Positions 1-5,536 of a DNA stretch of 10,917 nt are shown here, piece after piece (within the stretch, counting starts at the first letter, position 1; each line of letters opens with the position of its first letter). Under the pieces are notes generated by a model. It did no database searches. It was not told the origin of the DNA and was given only the letters and a program-made list of their open reading frames with translations. Where the stretch lies: NCBI GenBank assembly GCA_020025955.1, contig JAHHRF010000058.1:1-10917 (forward strand), read 5' to 3'. Both the position numbers and the translations under genes were made by a program. The DNA is from Sutterella sp. (GTDB lineage Bacteria; Pseudomonadota; Gammaproteobacteria; Burkholderiales; Burkholderiaceae_F).

Positions 1-261
1 TGAAAGGGCTTCTGGCGTATAGGGCACATCCATAATGCTGTAGTCCCCTTCGGGGCTCACGGTAATGCGCACAATCTCGCCTTTGTCCAACGGTTGCTTG
101 GCGCTACTCGTCGGCAAATTGATTTTGATGGACGACGTAAAGACGGGCATCGACACCATAAAGACGATCATCAAAACCAACATCACGTCAACTAAGGGCG
201 TAACGTTGATTTCCGACATGGCGTTCGTGTCTTTGTCGTTACGAAAACTACCAAAGGCCAT
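1..261 (-). CDS. exbD: ExbD, TonB-system energising subunit (partial, C-terminus outside window)
   Basis: This is the inner-membrane partner of ExbB; together they use the proton-motive force to energise TonB for outer-membrane import. The 87 visible residues include the family signature NVTPLVDVMLVLMIVFMV at about 19-36, a single membrane helix carrying Asp25, which matches the essential proton-path aspartate of E. coli ExbD. The start of the periplasmic domain follows. The ATG at 261 is three bases downstream of the exbB stop, and its ribosome-binding site (GAGGA, about 7 nt upstream) lies inside the end of exbB, so the two are translationally coupled. The gene is cut at its 3' end by the window edge. 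TolR is the related alternative, but the adjacent tonB favours ExbD. Confidence 0.93.
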   Translation of the reverse strand, partial: MAFGSFRNDKDTNAMSEINVTPLVDVMLVLMIVFMVSMPVFTSSIKINLPTSSAKQPLDKGEIVRITVSPEGDYSIMDVPYTPEALS

Positions 262-264
262 GGC

Positions 265-978
265 TTAGTCCTCGCTAGCCGTATTGAGGCTGGCTCGATA
301 AAGGTCGTGCGCTAAGGCATCCAAGTCACGCGAGAGCACACGGTTGCGGCGCAAAAAGAGGTTGTAGGCCAAGACCGCTGGAATGGCGACAAAGAGCCCC
401 ACCGCCGTTGCAATCAAGGCTTCCCCAATGGGACCGGCAATCGTGGCGATGTTAATCGACCCCAAGAGCGAAATATTAATCAACGCGTGATAGATCCCCC
501 AGACCGTACCAAAAAGACCCACAAAGGGGGCGGTGGCCCCAATGGTGGCCAAAAGCGTTAAGCCCCCGTCCATGTGGTGAAGCGTCTGATCCAACCCATA
601 ACGAATGGCGCGCTCTAAGTAGTCGGAGAAGCGCATCGTGCGGGTTAAAAGGGTATTTTGCTGGCCAAAGTATTCACGTTTAGCTTTGAGCGCCTCTTCA
701 ATCATGGTCTTCAAAGGGGAGACGCCGTTCATTTGCGTGAGCGCATCGTCGAGATTCTTAGCGTCAGAATGTTGAAACACCGCCGCATGACGCTTTAAGG
801 CGCGCTCAACGCGAATCGCCACGATCAAGCGGTAGAGAATCGTCGCCCAACTCAATACGCTCATTAACACTAAACAGAGGAACGCGGCTTGTAAGACCCA
901 GTCGCCCGAGAGCACCAAATCAAACATATCCGTTGTCGACGAAGGATTCTGAGTAACCTCAGGGGTGAGTTCCGTCAT
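265..978 (-). CDS. exbB: ExbB, MotA/TolQ/ExbB-family proton channel
   Basis: This inner-membrane channel subunit forms the ExbB-ExbD motor that drives TonB. At 237 residues it is close to the usual ExbB length. Three membrane helices are visible: about 28-52, about 139-163 (LATIGATAPFVGLFGTVWGI, the classic signature) and about 183-207 (GPIGEALIATAVGLFVAIPA). A cytoplasmic helical stretch (about 55-130) joins the first and second. The ATG at 978 is preceded by AAAAGG about 6 nt upstream. It lies 27 nt after the tonB stop and 3 nt before exbD, so it is the middle gene of a tonB-exbB-exbD operon. TolQ is the nearest alternative; gene order makes ExbB the better call. Confidence 0.95.
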   Translation of the reverse strand: MTELTPEVTQNPSSTTDMFDLVLSGDWVLQAAFLCLVLMSVLSWATILYRLIVAIRVERALKRHAAVFQHSDAKNLDDALTQMNGVSPLKTMIEEALKAKREYFGQQNTLLTRTMRFSDYLERAIRYGLDQTLHHMDGGLTLLATIGATAPFVGLFGTVWGIYHALINISLLGSINIATIAGPIGEALIATAVGLFVAIPAVLAYNLFLRRNRVLSRDLDALAHDLYRASLNTASED

Positions 979-1005
979 GGGTGACCTTTTCTATAAAGAC
1001 AAAAA

Positions 1006-1902
1006 TTAGTGAAGAACAAAAGAAATATCGAATTCGTACGTGGAGCGCACCGGGACCCCTAGGCGCGTGGCCGGGATAAAGCGATAACGCTTTCGCACGG
1101 TCTTTAAGGCGGATCGGTCAAGCGCTCTAAAGCCACTCGATTTCACAACCTTCACCGAGCTCGGGCGCCCATCAGGCTCCACCACGACACTTAAGCGCAC
1201 CGTGCCCTCTTCCCCGTTATCCACGCTGGTCGCCGGGTACGGGGGTTTGGGGTGATCCGCATAGTTGCCGCTAATCATGGCGGCGGTTGTAGCGTCCTTG
1301 CCGTCCCCTTCTTTGCCGGCTGCGTCATGCGTCCCAGCGGCGCCAGCGCTCACGTTCTTTGAGCTCGTGGGTGTAAGCGTTTCATCCGTCACGGGCTTCG
1401 GGGTATCGACCACCTTTTTCGCGACCTTGGGCTTTTCGGGCTTAGGCTTTGGTTTCGGTTTCGGTTTTGGTTTAGGCTCAGGTTTGGGTTTCGGCTTTTC
1501 TTCCACCTTGGGCGTTTCCACCTTCGGGGGGACTGCGCCGAGATCCGCGTCCTCGGGCTCAGGGGCCTCGACCGCAATCGGGGGCTCTGGCGTCGGGATG
1601 GGCTCGGGCTCGTGTTCTGGCTCGGGCTCGGGTTCCGGTTCGGGCTCAGGTTTTACTTCCGGTTCCAAATCAGGAATCGTCACCATTTCCAGCACCTGAG
1701 GGATGCCCCCTTTCTGAGCCCCTTCCGAGAGATCTTGCTGCGCGTATTGCCCCACGTTTAATTGCGCCCCTTGATTAAAGACAAAGTGCGCAATGAGCCC
1801 TGCATGAAAGAGGATGGCTAAGAGCAATGCCGCACGGGCAATTTTCTTAGCGCGAAGGCTTTTGAGTAATTGACGGTCGACACCCAAGGTTAACGGCAAC
1901 AC
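1006..1902 (-). CDS. tonB: TonB energy-transducing protein (GTG start)
   Basis: This periplasm-spanning protein carries energy from ExbB/ExbD to TonB-dependent receptors for siderophores, heme or vitamin B12. From the GTG at 1902 it has 298 residues. A basic N-terminus precedes one membrane helix at about 21-42. A proline-rich spacer follows, with an acidic Glu-Pro block (about 81-101) and then a basic Lys-Pro block (about 136-160). The TonB C-terminal domain is at about 215-298, including PPYPATSVDNGEEGTVRLSVVV and a KTVRKRYRFIPA segment. The frame stays open upstream to a TTG at 1953, but only the GTG has a ribosome-binding site (AAGGAG, 7 nt spacing), and the longer N-terminus would add 17 non-hydrophobic residues. 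First gene of the operon; a terminator lies just upstream in its leader. Confidence 0.94.
   Translation of the reverse strand: MLPLTLGVDRQLLKSLRAKKIARAALLLAILFHAGLIAHFVFNQGAQLNVGQYAQQDLSEGAQKGGIPQVLEMVTIPDLEPEVKPEPEPEPEPEPEHEPEPIPTPEPPIAVEAPEPEDADLGAVPPKVETPKVEEKPKPKPEPKPKPKPKPKPKPEKPKVAKKVVDTPKPVTDETLTPTSSKNVSAGAAGTHDAAGKEGDGKDATTAAMISGNYADHPKPPYPATSVDNGEEGTVRLSVVVEPDGRPSSVKVVKSSGFRALDRSALKTVRKRYRFIPATRLGVPVRSTYEFDISFVLH
1423..1497 (-). repeat. Lys-Pro-encoding hexanucleotide tandem repeat in tonB
   Basis: Imperfect 6-bp tandem units encode alternating Lys and Pro at TonB residues about 136-160. This is the basic half of the periplasm-spanning linker, a common TonB feature. At the DNA level it is a low-complexity tract that could vary in unit number by slippage without breaking the frame. 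Confidence 0.75.
1600..1662 (-). repeat. Glu-Pro-encoding hexanucleotide tandem repeat in tonB
   Basis: Imperfect 6-bp units encode a Glu-Pro run at TonB residues about 81-101, interrupted by one His-Glu step. It is the acidic half of the extended linker, N-terminal to the Lys-Pro block. Confidence 0.75.
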
Positions 1903-1909
1903 GTTCCGT

Positions 1910-1915
1910 CTCCTT
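1910..1915 (-). promoter_or_regulatory. Ribosome-binding site that fixes the tonB start
   Basis: AAGGAG on the minus strand sits 7 nt before the GTG at 1902. The alternative TTG at 1953 is preceded only by a pyrimidine-rich run with no purine Shine-Dalgarno. This supports the shorter protein. Confidence 0.8.
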
Positions 1916-1955
1916 GAGCGGTTGCGACAGGGGGCAAGTACATGAGAACCCAATC

Positions 1956-1998
1956 AAAAGAAAAAAAGAAAGCCCTTTTCCACACATTGAAAAAGGCT
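1956..1998 (-). terminator. Rho-independent terminator inside the tonB leader
   Basis: Read on the minus strand, AGCCTTTTTC (1998-1989) pairs with GAAAAGGGCT (1980-1971) over 10 bp with one U-G wobble and an 8-nt loop. TTCTTTTTTTCTTTT follows directly. In plus orientation the same stem is not followed by a T run, so it is directional toward tonB. It ends about 55 nt before the tonB GTG, which leaves no room for a complete promoter downstream. It may be an attenuator for the tonB operon or the 3' end of a small RNA. Confidence 0.7.
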
Positions 1999-2003
1999 CA
2001 ATG

Positions 2004-2021
2004 GGAAACGAAATCGTTTCC
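2004..2021. promoter_or_regulatory. Perfect 8-bp-arm inverted repeat directly upstream of the leader terminator
   Basis: GGAAACGA and TCGTTTCC are separated by two bases. Allowing a bulged G, the dyad extends to 11-bp arms through the flanking AATGG/CATT. It could be an operator or, as RNA on the minus strand, a hairpin stacked on the terminator stem. It does not match the Fur or FNR consensus. The structure is clear; its function is not. Confidence 0.45.
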
Positions 2022-2097
2022 ATTTGCGTTCTTTGAATTGTACGCGATTCTGAGCACGTCGAGGGCCACGCCCAACCACCACACCCCCTCTGGTTAG

Positions 2098-2135
2098 CCC
2101 CAAAAGCGCAAACGAAAGAAAGCGCTCAATTGGGG
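2098..2135. other. Hairpin-forming segment in the tonB leader
   Basis: CCCCAA/TTGGGG (6 bp) encloses AGCGC/GCGCT (5 bp) across a small asymmetric internal loop, with a 12-nt apical loop. If transcribed toward tonB it would be the first stable hairpin of the leader, before the 2004-2021 hairpin and the terminator. No known riboswitch class was recognised. Confidence 0.45.
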
Positions 2136-2178
2136 AGAAATTTCGACTCATGCCTTCCTGAATTTTTAGACACCTTTT

Positions 2179-2208
2179 GGATAAGTTCGAGACAGCTAAC
2201 TCCGTCAA
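2179..2208 (-). promoter_or_regulatory. Possible sigma-70 promoter for the tonB operon
   Basis: On the minus strand TTGACG (2208-2203, five of six matches to the -35 consensus) is followed after 18 nt by TTATCC (2184-2179), a weak -10. Transcription would begin near 2172, giving a leader of roughly 270 nt that includes the hairpins and terminator described here. The -10 is poor, so the exact start is uncertain. Confidence 0.3.
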
Positions 2209-2353
2209 AATTCCCTATTTTTTGCATTCCGAGAAATGAAAGTTTCGCCTTGTTAAATTCGCAATTCAGGGTGATTAAACATTGAGCACAAAAAGCCCCC
2301 TCTTTTTCATAAAAGGGTTAGAGAACACATAACCCCATCTAAGTAGTCTTGAG

Positions 2354-2376
2354 CAGATAAGAATGATTTTCATCTG
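2354..2376. promoter_or_regulatory. Fur-box-like dyad
   Basis: This 23-bp near-palindrome is centred on G2365, with 9 of 11 base pairs complementary. Its core TAAGAATGATTTTCA (2358-2372) matches the 7-1-7 Fur consensus TGATAATNATTATCA at 11 of 14 positions. Being upstream of tonB it would fit iron repression, but it is about 460 bp from the tonB start, beyond the best-looking tonB promoter. Another minus-strand promoter-like pair (TTGATA 2436-2431, 17 nt, TGAAAT 2413-2408) would put the dyad at about +25 to +47. Confidence 0.5.
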
Positions 2377-2544
2377 TAAGTGACGGACGAAACGCCAATT
2401 TTTCAAGATTTCAGCCAATTTCGCGTAATCTATCAATTTTTTCTCCCCTATCCCCTTACCTAGTACCAAAGGACTACAAAGAAACCCTTGGATTAACCGA
2501 AATCGTTATTCTCTTATGGAAAGAACGAGTGTTAAGTTGCCCGT

Positions 2545-2558
2545 TTGAATTGATTCAA
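2545..2558. promoter_or_regulatory. FNR/CRP-family (anaerobic) activator site
   Basis: TTGAATTGATTCAA is a perfect 5-bp inverted repeat around four bases. It matches the FNR consensus TTGAT-N4-ATCAA at 8 of 10 defined positions, including the full TTGA/TCAA cores. Its centre (2551.5) lies at about -41.5 if transcription starts near 2593, the class II position in which FNR overlaps the -35 region. Anaerobic induction of the downstream reductase is the inferred result. Confidence 0.55.
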
Positions 2559-2579
2559 GACAAATCAAAATCTTTTCTT

Positions 2580-2585
2580 TACAAA
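2580..2585 (+). promoter_or_regulatory. Probable -10 element of the molybdoenzyme gene
   Basis: TACAAA matches TATAAT at four of six positions and is placed so that transcription would start about 2592-2593. No good -35 hexamer stands at the right distance; the FNR-type site occupies that place, as expected for an activator-dependent promoter. The mRNA leader would be about 168 nt. Confidence 0.4.
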
Positions 2586-2760
2586 TAGAGGCCCTCCCTC
2601 CTTAGGGGTAAAGTCGTCATGCTTAAAGGAATCCGTGATTTGGGTAAACCCTTCGACCCCGTCGTTAAGGATCCCCGCCCAAATCCGACCAAGACCAAAC
2701 ACATTGAAATGATCTGCGCTTCCCAAAGCACGGATCTTAACAACCCTAAAAGGAGGACTT

Positions 2761-5310
2761 ATGTCCGTTACGTCCCGTCGTCGCTTCTTGGCTGGTGCTG
2801 GTGCTGCTGGGGTCGCTGCTGCGCTCCCGACCGCTCGTGCTGAAGCTGCCCAACCCTTAGTCCGTTGCGAAAAGGCGTTGGAAGCCGGCGCTTTAAAGGG
2901 CACTGCCGTTTTCGAACCGACCCCGAAGGGTGTGGGTGATGTCTCCATCTCTAAGACCTTCAAGTTAGGCAAGTCCTTCTTGAACGAAGGTGAAGCCATT
3001 ACGGCCAGCCGTTGGGGGATCTTCTACGCTCAGGTTAAGGGCGGTCGCGTTTGCGGTTATCGTCCGTTCGAATACGACTATGACCCCAGCGTTAACCTCC
3101 CGGGTTACTTAAACCTCCCCTATAACAACGCTCGTATCCGTTATCCGTATGTCCGTAAGGGCTTCTTGGAAAATGGTCCGGCTTCTCGCGACCAGCGTGG
3201 TCGTGACGAATACGTCCGCGTTGACTGGGATACGGCTTTGAATTTGGCCGCCAAGCACATCGACCGCATCTATGACGACTATGGTCCCTCCGCTGTTTGG
3301 GGCACGTCCTATGGTTGGCAGTCCTCCGGCAAGGTCAACGGCGGTATGTACATGGTTAACCGCCTCCTCTCCGCTCGTGGCGGCTACGTTGCTGGCGAAA
3401 ACAACTACTCCTACGCAGCGGTGGGCCGTATGCTCCCCTACGTGATTGGTTCCGGTGACCCCCGTTCCACCTGCTGGGACGTCGTCATTGAAAAGAGCCA
3501 GCGCGTCATCTTCTGGGGTTGCGATCCCTTGATCACCAACGACATTGACTGGTACACCACCATTCATAAGTCCTCTGGCTACTTCAAGGCTTTGAAGGCC
3601 AAGGGCACGAAGACCATCGCCATTAACCCCCTCTACCCTGACACCGCTGAATACTTGGGTTCCGACTGGATTAAGGTCCGTCCGGGTACCGACACGGCTT
3701 TGATGTTGGGTGTGATCTCCGAAATGTTGGCCTCCAAGAAGGCTGACATGAAGTTCCTCCAGACCTACACGGCTGGCTGGCGCGAATTCCTCGACTACGT
3801 CGAAGGTAAGACCGACGGCGTCAAGAAGAGCGTCTCCTGGGCCGCTGACAAGACGGGCGTTCCTGCCAAGGTCATCAAGAAGCTCGCTCACGAAATCGCT
3901 GACAACCGCACCATGGTCATGATGGGCTGGGGTCCGCAGCGTGCTCAGTACGGTGAACAGTTCCACTGGATGGGCTATGCCATGATGAGCGTGGCCGGTC
4001 AGATCGGTCTTCCTGGTGGCGGTGTCGGTACCAACTACCAGTACTCTGGCGGCGGTTCTCCCACGGGTATGGGCCCCTTCTTGGGCGCTGTGTCCGGTTC
4101 CGTCAAGCCTGCCAAGTCCTTCAACGAAAACTGGAAGGGTGCGAAGTCCATCCCGGTGGCTCGCTTCCCGGATTGCTTCTTGAATCCTGGCAAGGTTATC
4201 GACTTCGACGGTCAGAAGATTACCTATCCTGAAATCCGCCTCGTGATGTGGGCCGGTGGTAACCCGTTCGGTCACCAGCCGCAGTCCTTCCAGGTGGAAG
4301 AAGCTTGGCGTAAACCGGAAGTCACGATCTGCACGGATATCAACTGGACGGCTACCGCTCGCCACGCTGACATCGTGTTCCCGGCTTGCACCACGTTTGA
4401 ACATAACGACATCTCCAACATCGGTACCTACGCCAATGAAGGGATGGTCGCCATGAAGAAGGTGATCGAGCCTCAGTTCGAAAGCCGTTCTGACTACTGG
4501 ATCCACGCTGAAATCGCTAAGCGTATGGGCATTGGTGAAGCCTTCACCGAAGGTCGTACGGAAGACGAATGGATTGAAAAGCTCTACAACGACGCTGCTG
4601 CCATGGGCAAGATGCTCGGCCAGAAGATGCCCAGCTTTGAAGAGTTCTGGGAAAAGGGTTACATCATGTATGACATCGACCCGAAGAGCTTAGAGTATGT
4701 CCAGTTGGGCGACTTCCGCGCTGACCCGAAGACGCATGCCTTGGGTACGGAATCCGGCAAGATCCAGCTCTTTAGCCCGAAGGTGGCCGGTTACGGTTAC
4801 GCGGACTGCTTGGGTCACCCGGCTTACTTCGAACCCAACGAAAGCTTGAACACCGCCACGAAGCAGGCTCCCTTGGGCGCTGTGGTCGGTAAGAGCCGTT
4901 ATCGCTTGCATAGCCAGCTCGACTCCACGACGAGCCACAGCTACTATGATATCGACGGTCGTGAACCCTGCCTCATCAACCCGAAGGACGCTAAGGACCG
5001 CGGCATCAAGAATGGTGACCTCCTCTTGGTTTCCAACAAGCGTGGTAAGTGCATGTCGGTGGCCTATGTCTCCGAACAAGTGATGCCGGGCGTGATCTGT
5101 ATTAAGGAAGGTGCCTGGTTTGCGCCGGCCGAAACGCAGCACGGTCTTGTTGACGTCCATGGGTCCTCGAACTCCTTGACGCAGGACATCCCGACCTCGA
5201 GCCTCGCTCAGGGTAACGTGTCGAACACGATCCTCTGCCAGGTTGAAAAGTGGACGGGCGACATTCCTGAAATGTACGTCTGGGATCAGCCCAAGGTGTC
5301 GAACCGCTAA
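2761..5310 (+). CDS. Tat-exported molybdopterin oxidoreductase, TorA/DorA/BisC family
   Basis: This is a probable periplasmic reductase of an S-oxide, N-oxide or similar acceptor using bis-MGD molybdenum. Its 849 residues match the roughly 850 of TorA. A twin-arginine signal (SRRRFL at 5-10, then a short Ala-rich core) ends near ALPTARA at 21-27. Family landmarks are NARIRYPYVRKGFL (about 123-136), YGWQSSG (184-190), NYS (215-217), WGPQRAQYGEQFHW, GQIGLPGGGVG, NPFGHQPQ and the C-terminal dinucleotide-binding domain. Ser217 aligns with the serine that ligates Mo in DMSO/TMAO reductases. Tyr184 and Trp186 align with Tyr114/Trp116 of Rhodobacter DMSO reductase; E. coli TorA lacks the Tyr. There is no N-terminal four-cysteine Fe-S motif. 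The ribosome-binding site AAAAGGAGG is 4 nt before ATG. Lysine is almost always AAG and the codon bias suggests high expression. No cytochrome or TorD-like chaperone is adjacent; the substrate is unknown. Confidence 0.92.
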   Translation: MSVTSRRRFLAGAGAAGVAAALPTARAEAAQPLVRCEKALEAGALKGTAVFEPTPKGVGDVSISKTFKLGKSFLNEGEAITASRWGIFYAQVKGGRVCGYRPFEYDYDPSVNLPGYLNLPYNNARIRYPYVRKGFLENGPASRDQRGRDEYVRVDWDTALNLAAKHIDRIYDDYGPSAVWGTSYGWQSSGKVNGGMYMVNRLLSARGGYVAGENNYSYAAVGRMLPYVIGSGDPRSTCWDVVIEKSQRVIFWGCDPLITNDIDWYTTIHKSSGYFKALKAKGTKTIAINPLYPDTAEYLGSDWIKVRPGTDTALMLGVISEMLASKKADMKFLQTYTAGWREFLDYVEGKTDGVKKSVSWAADKTGVPAKVIKKLAHEIADNRTMVMMGWGPQRAQYGEQFHWMGYAMMSVAGQIGLPGGGVGTNYQYSGGGSPTGMGPFLGAVSGSVKPAKSFNENWKGAKSIPVARFPDCFLNPGKVIDFDGQKITYPEIRLVMWAGGNPFGHQPQSFQVEEAWRKPEVTICTDINWTATARHADIVFPACTTFEHNDISNIGTYANEGMVAMKKVIEPQFESRSDYWIHAEIAKRMGIGEAFTEGRTEDEWIEKLYNDAAAMGKMLGQKMPSFEEFWEKGYIMYDIDPKSLEYVQLGDFRADPKTHALGTESGKIQLFSPKVAGYGYADCLGHPAYFEPNESLNTATKQAPLGAVVGKSRYRLHSQLDSTTSHSYYDIDGREPCLINPKDAKDRGIKNGDLLLVSNKRGKCMSVAYVSEQVMPGVICIKEGAWFAPAETQHGLVDVHGSSNSLTQDIPTSSLAQGNVSNTILCQVEKWTGDIPEMYVWDQPKVSNR

Positions 5311-5335
5311 GCGTTAGCACCGTAAACGTTCCAAT

Positions 5336-5366
5336 AAAGTGAGGGCTTCTCCTGTCGCCCTCACCT
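5336..5366 (+). other. First stem-loop after the molybdoenzyme gene
   Basis: GTGAGGGC (5339-5346) and GCCCTCAC (5357-5364) form a perfect 8-bp stem with a 10-nt loop, extendable by flanking bases with one mismatch. No T run follows, so it is not an intrinsic terminator by itself. It precedes the real terminator by 17 nt and may protect the mRNA 3' end. Confidence 0.5.
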
Positions 5367-5380
5367 TGACTGGGAAACGT

Positions 5381-5417
5381 AAGCCGATTGGATTTATCCA
5401 GTCGGCTTTTTTCTTTT
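5381..5417 (+). terminator. Rho-independent terminator of the molybdoenzyme gene
   Basis: AAGCCGATTGGA and TCCAGTCGGCTT pair over 12 bp with one U-G wobble and a TTTA loop, followed by TTTTTTCTTTT. This is a strong intrinsic terminator that separates the molybdoenzyme transcript from the downstream transporter gene. Confidence 0.92.
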
Positions 5418-5448
5418 GACCCACAAGAGAAACAAATAAATCTGACTT

Positions 5449-5461
5449 ATCCCGTCGGGAT
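5449..5461. promoter_or_regulatory. 13-bp palindrome at the transporter promoter
   Basis: ATCCCG and CGGGAT surround a single T. The palindrome abuts the putative -35 hexamer of the transporter gene, a position suited to a repressor or activator. No regulator family was recognised from the motif. Confidence 0.35.
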
Positions 5462-5490
5462 TGGAAAAATCTGTGTAAAAAGCGCATACT
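5461..5490 (+). promoter_or_regulatory. Probable promoter of the EamA-type transporter gene
   Basis: TTGGAA (5461-5466) and CATACT (5485-5490) are separated by 18 nt, a reasonable sigma-70 pair. Transcription would start near 5497, leaving a 40-nt leader with AGGAAAG before the ATG at 5537. The upstream terminator makes an independent promoter necessary. Confidence 0.45.
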
Positions 5491-5536
5491 TAAGTCCTTT
5501 CACACTTCAAACATTCATCAGTAGGAAAGCGTTTAG

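Larger units (their letters stand above)
1903..2760. other. Long divergent regulatory spacer between tonB and the molybdoenzyme gene
   Basis: This 860-bp stretch is without a convincing gene. It contains, from the tonB side, the tonB ribosome-binding site, terminator, two hairpins, a possible tonB promoter and a Fur-like dyad. It then holds an AT-rich section with nothing recognised (about 2377-2540), an FNR-type site, a -10 element and the molybdoenzyme leader. Open frames exist on the minus strand (1954-2208 and 2275-2469) but both need TTG starts, resemble no family I recognise, and one runs through the terminator. Confidence 0.8.

Noticed and set aside
2004..2021. Reading the GGAAACGA/TCGTTTCC dyad as a Fur or LacI-family site
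   Set aside because: It lacks the GATAAT-type core of Fur, and the central spacing differs from LacI-type operators; left as an unassigned dyad or RNA hairpin.
1954..2208. Minus-strand open frame (84 residues; internal ATG at 2151 gives 65) upstream of tonB
   Set aside because: It runs through the hairpin and terminator, ends in a phenylalanine run encoded by the T tract, needs a TTG for full length, and resembles no known family. Leader coding remains possible but unsupported.
2275..2469. Minus-strand 64-residue open frame
   Set aside because: It has a TTG start, lies in AT-rich spacer over the Fur-like dyad, and has no recognisable motif.
2550..2568. TTGAT...ATCAA as an alternative FNR site
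   Set aside because: Arms are perfect but nine bases apart instead of four; the overlapping TTGAA-N4-TTCAA has the right spacing.
2619..2843. Plus-strand open frame in the molybdoenzyme leader
   Set aside because: It overlaps the start of the real gene in another frame and has a poor ribosome-binding site; the overlap part reads as a shadow (Trp/Cys-rich from the Tat-signal DNA).
3109..4506. Long minus-strand open frame (465 residues) opposite the molybdoenzyme gene
   Set aside because: It is a shadow caused by strong codon bias on the plus strand; no family features, no ribosome-binding context.
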